From Ardenticatena sp. (GTDB lineage Bacteria > Chloroflexota > Anaerolineae > Ardenticatenales > Ardenticatenaceae), in NCBI GenBank assembly GCA_015487975.1, contig WFOS01000004.1, forward strand, positions 1 to 64,000: a stretch of DNA of 64,000 nt, written 5' to 3'. Both the position numbers and the translations under genes were made by a program. Every line of letters begins with the position of its first letter. Position 1 is the first letter of the stretch. The notes under the pieces are model-generated. The model had not been told where the DNA came from. It made no database searches and saw only the letters and a program-made list of their open reading frames with translations. Positions 1 through 8,313 of the stretch are shown here, piece after piece.

Positions 1-56
1 GCATTGGTTTTCCTCCCAAGCCGAGACGTTTCGCAGCCAGAACCGAGCGTCCAGCA

Positions 57-150
57 CGCCCTCTTCGAGGCCTGGCGCGTCTCTGGCTTGCTTTTTCCAC
101 GCTCCATCTCGTCTCTTCCCATCCCCCACCACGTTTTGGGTAATCACCAG
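57..150 (+). repeat. 94-bp dispersed repeat, copy A
   Basis: This segment matches the reverse complement of 18071-18164 over exactly 94 bp with 8 mismatches by hand alignment and no gaps. Similarity stops abruptly at both ends, at CGCCCTCTTC on the left and ATCACCAG on the right. Copy A sits just upstream of the plsX promoter; copy B sits just upstream of the lacI promoter beside transposase debris. One frame of both copies stays open across the whole repeat, so it could be a relic of coding sequence or a small non-autonomous element. Confidence 0.85.
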
Positions 151-160
151 TGGGAACGTG

Positions 161-221
161 TTGCGTCTGGGATACACCTTCTGTATAATGCGCCCCATCC
201 CACACGTATAATGGAAGGAGG
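161..221 (+). promoter_or_regulatory. plsX promoter and ribosome binding site
   Basis: A TTGCGT box (161-166) and a TATAAT box (184-189) are separated by 17 nt. A strong Shine-Dalgarno AAGGAGG lies at 215-221, 11 nt before the plsX ATG. A second TATAAT (207-212) has no matching -35 box and is probably incidental. Confidence 0.6.
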
Positions 222-232
222 TTGCGAGACCG

Positions 233-1369
233 ATGAAAATCATCGTGGACGCAATGGGTGGCGACCACGCCCCTCAGGCACCAGTCGAAGGCGCGGTGAT
301 GGCCGCACGACGCTACGGCATTACGGTGGTGCTGGTTGGCAAGCCGGATGTGATCGAAGTCGAATTGAAAAAGCACGACACAAGCGGGCTTTCCATCGAA
401 ATCGAACCGGCCAGTCAGGTCATCGAGATGGAAGACGAACCAGCGCGTGCCGTCAAAGCCAAACCCGACAGCTCGATGGTCGTTGGCATGAAGATGCTGA
501 AAGAAGGCCGCGCTGACGGCTTTTTTAGTGCCGGCAACACGGGGGGAATGTTGGCCGCAGCCATCTTCCACCTGGGACGCATCAAAGGTGTCAAGCGCCC
601 GGCACTTTCGACCATCTTCCCCACTGTCAAAGGGCATTGCCTTTTGCTGGACGTGGGTGCAAACGCCGAGGTCAAGCCGGAGTATCTGGCACAGTTCGGG
701 CTGATGGGAGCGGTCTATGCCGAGCGCGTACTGGGACGCCCCAATCCCACCGTTGGCCTGGTGAGCAACGGGGAAGAAGAGAAAAAAGGCACGCCTATCG
801 TGCAAGAAGCCCACAAACGTCTCAAAACCATGCCCATCAATTTCTATGGGAATGTCGAAGGCAAGGATATTCCCGCGGGGCTGGTGGATGTTGTCGTGAC
901 AGATGGGTTTACAGGGAATGTCATCATCAAATTCGCCGAGGGGCTGGGCGCCATGACCAAGCAGTTGTTGCGCGAAGAGCTTTCGCGCGACGCCAAAGCA
1001 CTGGTGAAAACGCCCCAAGGCGCGCTCATAAGCCTGACATCGGCGGGTGTGCTAGCATGGCTGGCAGCGCAATCCAGCGTGGCGCTGGGGTTCATCGGCG
1101 GCTTGCTTGCCAACACCGGACTGATTGGCTGGGGCTTCAAACGGGCAATGGATCGTGTTTCGCAACGCACTGACTATGCCGAATATGGTGGCGCGCCACT
1201 TTTGGGTGTGGATGGGGTTGTGATTATTGGGCATGGCCGCTCGACCCCCTACGCTGTCATGAATGGGGTGCGTGTGGCCAAAACTGCTGTCGAACAAGGT
1301 GTGGTGCAAGCCATTCGCGATGGTATCGCCACAGCCCGCGAAACACAATCTGCATCCACAGGAGGCTAA
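233..1369 (+). CDS. plsX: Phosphate acyltransferase PlsX
   Basis: PlsX converts acyl-ACP and phosphate to acyl-phosphate, which PlsY uses to make lysophosphatidate; it is the first committed step of phospholipid synthesis in most bacteria and acts at the inner face of the membrane. The N-terminus has the family motif DAMGGDHAP (residues 6-14), and NTGG, SNGEE and DGFTGN motifs follow in the expected order. At 378 aa it is longer than most PlsX (about 330-350); the extra length is a hydrophobic Ala/Leu/Gly-rich stretch near residues 262-300 and a C-terminal tail. The ATG is preceded by a strong ribosome binding site. The stop lies 3 nt before fabF, so the two genes form an operon, as often seen for plsX and fab genes. 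Confidence 0.96.
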   Translation: MKIIVDAMGGDHAPQAPVEGAVMAARRYGITVVLVGKPDVIEVELKKHDTSGLSIEIEPASQVIEMEDEPARAVKAKPDSSMVVGMKMLKEGRADGFFSAGNTGGMLAAAIFHLGRIKGVKRPALSTIFPTVKGHCLLLDVGANAEVKPEYLAQFGLMGAVYAERVLGRPNPTVGLVSNGEEEKKGTPIVQEAHKRLKTMPINFYGNVEGKDIPAGLVDVVVTDGFTGNVIIKFAEGLGAMTKQLLREELSRDAKALVKTPQGALISLTSAGVLAWLAAQSSVALGFIGGLLANTGLIGWGFKRAMDRVSQRTDYAEYGGAPLLGVDGVVIIGHGRSTPYAVMNGVRVAKTAVEQGVVQAIRDGIATARETQSASTGG

Positions 1370-1372
1370 CCG

Positions 1373-2647
1373 ATGCCTGTTGAACGCCCAACACACCAGC
1401 GGGTCGTCATCACTGGCCTGGGTGTCATCAGCCCGCTGGGGCACACGGTTGAGCAGTTCTGGCACAGCTTGCTCGAAGGGCGCTCTGGCGTCAAGCGGAT
1501 TGCCCGCTTCGAAGAGACCGACTTGCCCACCAAAATTGGAGCAGAAATCACGGACTTCGATCCGAAAGAGCACGGGTTGGACCGCCGGGCGTCGAAGCGA
1601 CTGGCACGGTGCAGCCAGTTTGCCATTGCGGCCACACGCCAGGCGCTGGAAGATGCCGGATTGGCAAATGGGTTTCCCAACCCGGAGCGAGCAGCGTTGC
1701 AAATTGGCACCGCCTATGGTGGATTCGACAAAGTGATCGATGGGCTGAACATTCTCCACACCAAGGGATGGCGGCGTGTCCCCCCCTTTGCCCTGCCCGA
1801 AGCCCTGCCCAACATGATTTCGCACCACGTGAGCGAGCATTTTGGGTTGCTGGGGTATCTCGGCACAACCGTGGCCGCCTGTGCCAGTGGCACACAAGCC
1901 ATCATCGAAGGCGCGGAACTTATTCGGCGTGGTGTGGCCGACATCGTCGTGAGCGGTGGGGCCGAAGCCCTGCTGGTAGACATCACCTACGCCGGGTTCA
2001 GTGCCATGCGCGGCATGAGCACCCGCAACGATGAGCCTGAACGTGCTGTACGCCCCTTCGACAAAGACCGCGATGGCTTCTTGATGGGCGAAGGGGCAGC
2101 GATCCTCATCCTCGAACGCCTTGACCATGCTCTAGCGCGAGGGGCACGCATCTACGCCGAAGTGTTGGGCGGTGCTGCCAGCAGCGACGCCTACCACATC
2201 GCCGCGCCTCACCCCGAAGGCGACGGCGCTGTGCGTGCGATGCGATGGGCGCTCGAAAACGCCGGCCTGTCACTTGAAGATGTGGACTACATCAACGCGC
2301 ACGGCACAGGCACACCAGTTGGCGACATCGTCGAAACCAAGGCCATCAAGCGCCTCTTCGGCGAGCACGCCTACCATATTCCCATCAGCAGCACCAAAAG
2401 CATGATTGCCCACAGCATGGGCGCAGCCGGGGCCTTCGAAGCCATCGCTTGCACCAAAACCATCGAAACCCAAACGATCCATCCCACCATCAACCATGAC
2501 GAACCTGATCCGGAATGCGACCTTGACTACGTCCCCTGGACACCGCGCCAAGCAACCGTGCGCTACACACTGAGCAATTCGTTCGGTTTGGGTGGTCAAA
2601 ACGCCTGCCTCGTGCTGGCACGCTATCCTGACGAGCACGCGGAGTAA
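1373..2647 (+). CDS. fabF: 3-oxoacyl-ACP synthase II (FabF)
   Basis: This condensing enzyme elongates acyl-ACP with malonyl-ACP in type II fatty-acid synthesis in the cytosol. It has the KAS I/II catalytic triad: Cys170 in TVAACASG, His310 in NAHGTGTP, and His347 in IAHSMGAAG, with the conserved lysine Lys342 just before it. The length of 424 aa fits FabF (about 410-425). It starts 3 nt after plsX, with AGGAGG of the plsX 3' end serving as ribosome binding site. A KAS I (FabB) assignment cannot be fully excluded, but the length and sequence flow favour FabF. Confidence 0.94.
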   Translation: MPVERPTHQRVVITGLGVISPLGHTVEQFWHSLLEGRSGVKRIARFEETDLPTKIGAEITDFDPKEHGLDRRASKRLARCSQFAIAATRQALEDAGLANGFPNPERAALQIGTAYGGFDKVIDGLNILHTKGWRRVPPFALPEALPNMISHHVSEHFGLLGYLGTTVAACASGTQAIIEGAELIRRGVADIVVSGGAEALLVDITYAGFSAMRGMSTRNDEPERAVRPFDKDRDGFLMGEGAAILILERLDHALARGARIYAEVLGGAASSDAYHIAAPHPEGDGAVRAMRWALENAGLSLEDVDYINAHGTGTPVGDIVETKAIKRLFGEHAYHIPISSTKSMIAHSMGAAGAFEAIACTKTIETQTIHPTINHDEPDPECDLDYVPWTPRQATVRYTLSNSFGLGGQNACLVLARYPDEHAE

Positions 2648-2656
2648 AACGATACC

Positions 2657-3406
2657 ATGAAAGTCTATACCAATGCACCACGTCTCAAACGCTATCAGCG
2701 CATTGCCACCATCACCCTTTTTGGTGGCATGGCCGTGTTGGCCCTAAGCATCATCCTCTCGTTTCGCCCGCAATACGTCAACATCGCCTGGATTCTGGCG
2801 TTTGTGGGGCTGGGCATTGCCACGATTGGCTCGTACTATGTGAACCGGTGGTTGCGCCGTCCCATGCCGGATGAGGTGCTGGCGCAGGTACTCAAACGGC
2901 TCGACAAACGCCATGTGCTCTACAACTACTTCGAGCCGGTACGTCACCTACTGCTCACGCCCAAGGGGCTTGTAGTGCTCCATGCCCGCCGGTATGAAGG
3001 CAAAGCCGAATGCGTGGATGGCCAATGGCGCGGCAAACGGGGGATCTGGCGTATTTACACCCGCGGGTTGACCGCCGAAAATCTGGGCAACCCCACAGCA
3101 GAAGCCCAACAGGCCGTGGAGACCGTGCGAGCATGGTTGCGCCAGCACATGCCGGATATCGCCGACGAGGTTGACGTAGGGGCTGTGGTGGTCTTCGTCA
3201 ACTCGAACGACGTCGAACTGCACATGTCAGGCGAGTGCGGGGATGTGCCAGTGGTTTTCCCCAAGCAATTGCGGAGTACGCTGAACAAACACATTTTGCC
3301 CAAGATGCGCACACTCAACGGGCACACGTATCAGGCCCTCAAAGAAACGCTCGATAACACCTTCGATGTTCAAGCTTTACAGGACCTAGGCGAACAAAAC
3401 ACCTAG
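2657..3406 (+). CDS. Membrane protein with NERD-like domain
   Basis: The protein has 249 aa. Two hydrophobic segments lie at about residues 17-36 and 41-62, followed by a short basic stretch and a soluble domain. The soluble part (about residues 95-215) has the layout of the NERD (nuclease-related) domain: a strand ending in GLVVLHARR, a tryptophan-containing loop, then NPTAEAQQAVETVRAWL and a later VVVFVNSND strand. A nuclease activity is not demonstrated by the sequence, and the usual acidic residues are not obvious. It follows fabF by 9 nt, so it is probably the last gene of the plsX-fabF operon, ahead of the terminator at 3423-3448. The function is unknown. Confidence 0.7.
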   Translation: MKVYTNAPRLKRYQRIATITLFGGMAVLALSIILSFRPQYVNIAWILAFVGLGIATIGSYYVNRWLRRPMPDEVLAQVLKRLDKRHVLYNYFEPVRHLLLTPKGLVVLHARRYEGKAECVDGQWRGKRGIWRIYTRGLTAENLGNPTAEAQQAVETVRAWLRQHMPDIADEVDVGAVVVFVNSNDVELHMSGECGDVPVVFPKQLRSTLNKHILPKMRTLNGHTYQALKETLDNTFDVQALQDLGEQNT

Positions 3407-3422
3407 CCCACCCATACACAAC

Positions 3423-3448
3423 AAAAAGCCCCCACGTGGGGGCTTTTT
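3423..3448. terminator. Bidirectional rho-independent terminator
   Basis: A perfect palindrome (AAAAAGCCCCC / GGGGGCTTTTT) with flanking A and T tracts lies between the convergent NERD-like gene (+) and CsoR-family gene (-), and can end transcripts from both sides. Confidence 0.9.
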
Positions 3449-3466
3449 TCACATGGTATTCTGCGG

Positions 3467-3751
3467 TCAATCGACTGTTCGGCTGACACGCCCCAAGGCC
3501 GTAATCAAATTTTCGATGAGTTCTTCTGGCTGCGTGCCATTTTGCGGGTCGAACAAACATTCTTTGGCATACGAGCGCACCAATTCCACACTCGCGTTGT
3601 ACATTGCCGCCCGCACCGCACTCATTTGCTGCAAAATATCCTGGCAATTGCGTTCTTCATCGATCATCCGCTGAATGCCACGCACCTGCCCTTCGATACG
3701 CCGTAACCGCCGAATCAAAGCCTCTTTCACTTTTTCATCCTGCACATGCAT
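3467..3751 (-). CDS. CsoR/FrmR-family transcriptional repressor
   Basis: This is a 94-aa all-helical repressor of the DUF156 family (CsoR, FrmR, RcnR, CstR). The start is placed at the ATG 6 nt after GGAGG; an ATG two codons earlier touches that motif. The family core is clear: RLRRIEGQVRGIQRMI, then NCQDILQQMSAVRAA, then the second cysteine in AKECLF. In copper-sensing CsoR the ligands are Cys-His-Cys; here the residue four before the second cysteine, normally the His, is Tyr. This Cys-x-Cys pattern resembles the persulfide sensor CstR more than a copper sensor. No copper pump, sulfur-oxidising or formaldehyde gene lies next to it. It has its own promoter overlapped by an inverted repeat (3770-3786), so it probably represses itself. 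Confidence 0.9.
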   Translation of the reverse strand: MHVQDEKVKEALIRRLRRIEGQVRGIQRMIDEERNCQDILQQMSAVRAAMYNASVELVRSYAKECLFDPQNGTQPEELIENLITALGRVSRTVD

Positions 3752-3769
3752 ACGCATCCTCCTTTTTGC

Positions 3770-3810
3770 ATACTCCAACTGAGTATAGAGAAAAGCAGAA
3801 GACAAGTCAA
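3770..3810 (-). promoter_or_regulatory. csoR-family promoter with overlapping operator
   Basis: On the minus strand a TTGACT box (3810-3805) and a TATACT box (3787-3782) are separated by 17 nt. The inverted repeat ATACTC-N5-GAGTAT (3770-3786) overlaps the -10 box and the start site, a position suited to repression by the downstream regulator. Confidence 0.7.
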
Positions 3811-3991
3811 ACAAACGTGCGAAAATCCAGGCTTTCTCCTTTCTTTCGTAAAGCAACCAAGAACCGCCTGACATGATTGTTGTTCTTCGAGTGTACAATA
3901 CTTCGACATGTGCCTAGACAGCAGAACGCAGCCGAGGACGAAAGGCATAAAAGACGTGTGCAGCTGCGTAAAGTCGTTCGGCCACCCACCT

Positions 3992-4019
3992 TTGACACAC
4001 GTGCCTAACAGACTACAAT
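3992..4019 (+). promoter_or_regulatory. SRP RNA promoter
   Basis: A consensus TTGACA (3992-3997) and TACAAT (4014-4019) are separated by 16 nt. The expected start, about 7 nt downstream, coincides with the first paired base of the SRP RNA at 4026. Confidence 0.85.
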
Positions 4020-4025
4020 ACGGGG

Positions 4026-4297
4026 GTGGTCGTGCTAGGCGGGGGGGTGGCGGTCCCCTGTACCCGAAATCCGCCATAGCGGGGCCGAATTCCCCCCTCG
4101 AGGCTGCAAGTGGCCGGAACTGCCGCAGTCAGCGGTGTTGAGGGTCGGGTCCTGAGCGGCGAGAGCCCGTGAACGGGTCAGGCCCGGAAGGGAGCAGCCA
4201 TAAGCGGTCACTCTCGGGTGCCTCAGGGGAGCCTGGCCTGAGCCGTCTGACTGTGTGTAAGCCGGTGCGCTGCAGTCGACAGGGGGGGCACGACCAC
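4026..4297 (+). ncRNA. ffs: Signal recognition particle RNA, large type (with Alu domain)
   Basis: This is the RNA scaffold of the signal recognition particle, which binds Ffh and targets membrane proteins co-translationally. The S-domain hallmark is present near 4178-4200 (GTCAGGCCCGGAAGGGAGCA), giving the asymmetric loop and GGAA tetraloop. The 5' end GTGGTCGTGC (4026-4035) pairs with the 3' end GCACGACCAC (4288-4297). A run of six T follows (4298-4303) and ends the transcript. The length of about 272 nt and the extra 5' and 3' Alu sequences mark the large bacterial type known from Bacillus-like, Thermotoga-like and some deep-branching lineages, unlike the short 4.5S RNA of Proteobacteria. 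Confidence 0.95.
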
Positions 4298-4423
4298 TTT
4301 TTTCTTGTTCCACGTTCGTGCCGTGCGTGAGCACCCCGAGCCACAGAGCAACATGGCATCTTTCCCCCTATGCCATTCCCCTTTTGTCTTTCTTCGCCTT
4401 CGCTTGCATACCATTTCTGGCTT

Positions 4424-4451
4424 TTGCCGTCGAGAGGTACGAATGTATAAT
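4424..4451 (+). promoter_or_regulatory. Promoter of flippase-like gene
   Basis: TTGCCG (4424-4429) and TATAAT (4446-4451) are separated by 16 nt, with the gene starting 29 nt further on. Confidence 0.6.
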
Positions 4452-4479
4452 CTCGTGCTCGTAGAAGGTGAACAGGTTT

Positions 4480-5475
4480 ATGAGCAAAGAACGTATTCGA
4501 CTGGGAATCGGGCTGCTGGTCAGCGCCGTTTTTCTCTATTTGGCGTTGCGCGGCTTACGATTGCATGATGTCTGGAACACCATACAGGGCGCCAACTACT
4601 GGTGGCTCTTGCCTGGCGTTGGCGCTTATTTTTTGGGGGTCGTCGTGCGCACATGGCGCTGGCATTACATGTTGCGCCCTATCAAACCCATCCCTCTGCG
4701 CACACTCTTTCCCGTGGTCTGTATTGGCTACATGGGGAACAACATCTACCCAGCGCGTGCCGGCGAACTGCTTCGCGCGTACATTCTCAAACGCCGCGAA
4801 GATGTCAGTATGTCGGCCAACATGGCAACTGTCGTGGTAGAACGCCTCTTCGACGGGCTCACGATGCTCCTGTTCGTCTTTCTGGCACTGCCCATTAGCA
4901 ATTTCAATCCACGGTATGAAATCATCGTGACGTTTTTCAGTGCCATCTTCTTTGGGGCATTGGTGCTCTTTCTGGCACTTGCCATGCGCCCCCACACGGC
5001 ACGTGCTTGGTACGCACGGTTGCTGGCGCTCTGCCTGCCGGAGCGCTTTCACCAGACCGCACACCATCTGTTCGATCGATTCATCGATGGGTTGGCTAGC
5101 CTGCGTCATGGGCGCGACGTGTTCATGATTTTCCTGACGAGCATCATCATCTGGTTGCTGGAAACGCTGAAATACTGGTTCGTCATGCACGCCTTTCCTT
5201 TTGAAGTCAACTTTTTGGTGCTTATGCTCATGAACGGCATTGTCAATCTGGCGACAACGCTGCCTGCGGCCCCCGGCTATATCGGCACGTTCGATGCACC
5301 AGGCATCGAAGTGCTGGAAGCCTTTGGCGTGCCCGGCGAGATTGCCGCCGGCTATACGTTGGTGCTCCATGCCGCGCTTTGGCTCCCGATTACGCTATTG
5401 GGTGCCTACTATCTGTGGCGCGAAAACGTCTCCGTTGCGCGGGCACGAGCCGAAATGGGAGAATTGGTTTCATAG
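4480..5475 (+). CDS. Lysylphosphatidylglycerol synthase TM region-like (UPF0104) membrane protein
   Basis: The protein has about 331 aa and roughly eight hydrophobic segments, including FLYLALRGL near the N-terminus. The family signature region is present: VVRTWRWHYMLRP, then a GYMGNNIYPARAGELLRA loop, then VVVERLFDG, and near the C-terminus a PAAPGYIGTFDA segment. This is the YbhN/AglD/MprF-N family, thought to move or accommodate lipids or lipid-linked sugars across the membrane. The ATG at 4480 was chosen because AAGGTGA precedes it at good distance; a GTG at 4468 in the same frame is a weaker option. It is followed by an FAD oxidoreductase and UDP-glucose dehydrogenase, so a role in envelope glycolipid or polysaccharide formation is a fair inference. 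Confidence 0.85.
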   Translation: MSKERIRLGIGLLVSAVFLYLALRGLRLHDVWNTIQGANYWWLLPGVGAYFLGVVVRTWRWHYMLRPIKPIPLRTLFPVVCIGYMGNNIYPARAGELLRAYILKRREDVSMSANMATVVVERLFDGLTMLLFVFLALPISNFNPRYEIIVTFFSAIFFGALVLFLALAMRPHTARAWYARLLALCLPERFHQTAHHLFDRFIDGLASLRHGRDVFMIFLTSIIIWLLETLKYWFVMHAFPFEVNFLVLMLMNGIVNLATTLPAAPGYIGTFDAPGIEVLEAFGVPGEIAAGYTLVLHAALWLPITLLGAYYLWRENVSVARARAEMGELVS

Positions 5476-5488
5476 AGGAACGCAATCT

Positions 5489-6832
5489 ATGCACATCGCG
5501 ATTGTAGGTGGTGGATTTACCGGGCTGACAGCGGCATACGATCTGGCACGTTCCGGTGCCGACGTGACGTTGTTCGAAAGCGCCCCTTACGTGGGCGGGT
5601 TGGCAGCGGGTTTCAAAGCCCCACATTGGGAATGGCCGGTCGAGCATTTTTATCATCACATTTTCGAAGGCGATACGGACATCCGCAATTTGGCGGATGA
5701 AATTGGCTTTGGCACCAAAGTCTTTTTCCGCAACCCGATTACTGCGCAGTGGTACAACGGGCGTGCCTGGCCTCTGGACGGGGGCAACCCGATTGAGGCG
5801 GCTTTGAATGTGTTGCGCTTCCCCGCCATGCCCATGCTTGACCGTTTGCGCTACGGGTTGGGGCTAGCATACCTGAAATACGGGACGAACAACTGGCGCT
5901 CGCTCGAGCAGACCACAGCCGCCGAATGGGCACAGCGCGTTTTGGGGCGCACGGCGTACGAACAAGCCATCAAGCCACTTTTGCAAGGCAAGTTCGGCCC
6001 CTATGCCGAAGAGGTCAACCTGGCGTGGCTCTGGGCGCGCTTCAAAGCTCGCTCGTTTCGTCTCGGCTACTTCGAAGGTGGCTTCCAGGCATTCGCAAAC
6101 GCACTCGCCGACGCCGCCCGTGTGGCTGGTGCCACCATCCATACGAACACACCTGTTACAGCCATCCAGCGTTTGCCCGATGGGCGCTGGCGTCTCACTA
6201 CGGCCGGTGATGAAGCTGTTTTCGACCGGGTGATTGCGGCCATTCCGCCATCGGTGCTCGCCCATATCGCTCCCGATTTGCCCCCGACGTACCTATCAAC
6301 GATCCAGGCACTCAAATCGCTTGGGGCAATCGTCATGGTTGTGGCCCTCAAATACCCGCTCACGCCCAATTTGTATTGGGTCAACCTGGACAAACGCGAA
6401 TTTTCCATGCTGGCACTGGTGGAACACACCAATTACATCGAACCAGAACACTACGGGGGCGACCACCTGGTGTATTTGGGCGATTATCTCATCCCCACGC
6501 ATCCATACTTCGAGTATGACACCGACGCGCTCTTCGAAGTCTACGAACCGGCGCTTTTCCGTTTCAACCGCGACTATGCCCCTGATTGGGTACGCAACGT
6601 TTGGGTCTTCAAGGCACGCTACGCACAGCCCGTCCCACCAGTAGGGCATTCCGCGCATATTCCATCCATCCGTACACCGCTAGAAGGGCTCTACTTTGCC
6701 AGCATGAGCCACGTCTACCCATGGGACCGGGGCACGAATTACGCCGTCCGTTTGGGGCGGCAAGTAGCGCACATGGTATTGAATGATACAATAGCCAATC
6801 ACCAACAAACAGTTGCGCCAGTGCATCTGTAA
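5489..6832 (+). CDS. FAD-dependent amine oxidase/desaturase-like oxidoreductase
   Basis: The protein of 447 aa starts with a Rossmann dinucleotide-binding motif (IVGGGFTGL, residues 5-13), an acidic residue ending strand 2 (LFES) and the GG doublet motif (YVGGLAAG). The C-terminus has a second FAD-contact segment ([15 protein letters not shown]). This layout fits the NAD(P)/FAD-dependent amine oxidase superfamily (protoporphyrinogen oxidase, phytoene desaturase and UDP-galactopyranose mutase relatives). The substrate cannot be told from sequence; its position between a flippase-like gene and ugd makes a lipid-linked or nucleotide-sugar substrate possible. The start is the ATG 13 nt after the flippase-like stop codon with AGAGGAA upstream; an in-frame extension to 5240 only overlaps the preceding gene. 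Confidence 0.82.
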   Translation: MHIAIVGGGFTGLTAAYDLARSGADVTLFESAPYVGGLAAGFKAPHWEWPVEHFYHHIFEGDTDIRNLADEIGFGTKVFFRNPITAQWYNGRAWPLDGGNPIEAALNVLRFPAMPMLDRLRYGLGLAYLKYGTNNWRSLEQTTAAEWAQRVLGRTAYEQAIKPLLQGKFGPYAEEVNLAWLWARFKARSFRLGYFEGGFQAFANALADAARVAGATIHTNTPVTAIQRLPDGRWRLTTAGDEAVFDRVIAAIPPSVLAHIAPDLPPTYLSTIQALKSLGAIVMVVALKYPLTPNLYWVNLDKREFSMLALVEHTNYIEPEHYGGDHLVYLGDYLIPTHPYFEYDTDALFEVYEPALFRFNRDYAPDWVRNVWVFKARYAQPVPPVGHSAHIPSIRTPLEGLYFASMSHVYPWDRGTNYAVRLGRQVAHMVLNDTIANHQQTVAPVHL

Positions 6833-6864
6833 GTCGTGATGGAGATCGTCAAAGGAGTCTAACC

Positions 6865-8238
6865 ATGAAACGTATCGCTGTTATTGGAACAGGGTATGTA
6901 GGGCTCGTGACTGGGACCTGCTTTGCCGACCTCGGCAACCGTGTCATCTGCCTGGACATCGACGAAGAAAAAATCGAACGCTTGAAACAGGGAGTGATCC
7001 CCATCTACGAGCCCGGTTTGGAAGAAATGGTACGCCGCAACTTGCAAGCCGAGCGACTTTCGTTCACGACTTCCTACGAAGAGGCCATCACCAATTCGGA
7101 CATCGTGTTCATCGCAGTCGGGACGCCCGAAGGTGTGGACGGGGAAGCCGACTTGAAATACGTCGAAATGGCAGCCAAAAGCATCGCCGAGGTGATGGAT
7201 CACCCCATCATCATCGTGAACAAAAGCACTGTCCCCGTCGGCACAGGTGATTGGGTGGCCGACATTGTCAACCGCCACAAGAAGAACGACATTCCATTCT
7301 GGGTGGTCAGCAACCCCGAGTTTCTGCGCGAGGGGAACGCCATTCAAGATTTTCTGAACCCTGACCGCGTGGTGCTCGGCTCGACCGACCGCGAAGCCGC
7401 CGAACAGGTGGCGCAACTCTACCTGCCATTGCGTGCGCCCATCATGGTAACCGACCTGCGCACTGCCGAGATGATCAAGTATGCATCCAACGCTTTCCTG
7501 GCAACACGCATTTCATTCATCAACGAAATTGCCAGCATTTGCGAAAAACTGGGGGCAGATGTGAAAGAAGTCGCCATTGGCATGGGCTACGACAAGCGCA
7601 TTGGGCACCACTTCCTCGACGCCGGTGTGGGCTATGGCGGCTCCTGCTTCCCTAAGGACGTGAAAGCCCTGGCGCACATGGCAGCGCTGCATGGATGCCA
7701 CCCCCAACTGTTGCGAGCGGTCATGGAAATCAACCGCGACAAGCGCCGCGAAGTGGTGCAAAAATTGCGCAACCTGCTCGACGACCTCGACGGCAAAACC
7801 ATTGGGCTATTGGGGCTGGCGTTCAAGCCCAATACCGACGATATGCGCGAAGCCCCCTCGGTGGAAATTGCCCACATGTGCCGCCGTGAGGGTGCTTATG
7901 TCAAAGGGTACGATCCCGTTGCCAAAGAGACAGCACGCAAAGCCCTGCCCTGGATGGAGCAAGCCAGCGACCCCTACGAGCTTGCCAAAGGGTGTGATGC
8001 GATCGTCATCCTGACTGAGTGGAACGAATTCAAACACCTGGATTTGAAACGTATTCGCGGGCTGATGCGCCAACCCATCATCGTGGATGGGCGCAACATT
8101 TACGAACCAGAACAAATGGCTGCGCTGGGATTCGTCTATCGTGGTATAGGGCGTGGTTACAATGGACGCCGCAAAACCGAACACGATGAACGCCCACGTG
8201 ATACACATACGCCCACTATCCCAACCCCTGTTGAGTAA
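6865..8238 (+). CDS. ugd: UDP-glucose 6-dehydrogenase
   Basis: Ugd oxidises UDP-glucose twice with NAD+ to UDP-glucuronate, a precursor of uronic-acid-containing polysaccharides and glycolipids. The N-terminal Rossmann motif is [10 protein letters not shown] (residues 8-17). The catalytic cysteine is Cys261 in GGSCFPKD, and the conserved lysine in AEMIKYASN is Lys205. A C-terminal UDP-binding domain follows ([16 protein letters not shown]). The length of 457 aa is slightly above the usual 430-445 because of a polar tail. The gene follows the FAD oxidoreductase by 32 nt with a good ribosome binding site (AAAGGAG). Confidence 0.95.
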   Translation: MKRIAVIGTGYVGLVTGTCFADLGNRVICLDIDEEKIERLKQGVIPIYEPGLEEMVRRNLQAERLSFTTSYEEAITNSDIVFIAVGTPEGVDGEADLKYVEMAAKSIAEVMDHPIIIVNKSTVPVGTGDWVADIVNRHKKNDIPFWVVSNPEFLREGNAIQDFLNPDRVVLGSTDREAAEQVAQLYLPLRAPIMVTDLRTAEMIKYASNAFLATRISFINEIASICEKLGADVKEVAIGMGYDKRIGHHFLDAGVGYGGSCFPKDVKALAHMAALHGCHPQLLRAVMEINRDKRREVVQKLRNLLDDLDGKTIGLLGLAFKPNTDDMREAPSVEIAHMCRREGAYVKGYDPVAKETARKALPWMEQASDPYELAKGCDAIVILTEWNEFKHLDLKRIRGLMRQPIIVDGRNIYEPEQMAALGFVYRGIGRGYNGRRKTEHDERPRDTHTPTIPTPVE

Positions 8239-8246
8239 ACGGAACC

Positions 8247-8277
8247 AACGGGGCAATGCCTTGTACATTGCCCCGTT
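8247..8277 (+). terminator. Hairpin after ugd, probable terminator
   Basis: The stem AACGGGGCAATG / CATTGCCCCGTT has a 7-nt loop and lies 9 nt after the ugd stop. There is no clear T tract, so it may only stabilise the mRNA end. Confidence 0.6.
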
Positions 8278-8313
8278 CATCTTCAATACCACTATGGATG
8301 AGGAAAAAATGCC

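Noticed and set aside
4-516. Open frame of 170 codons over the left edge and the plsX start
   Set aside because: It crosses the dispersed repeat, the plsX promoter and the first part of plsX in another frame and has no family features; plsX itself is unmistakable.
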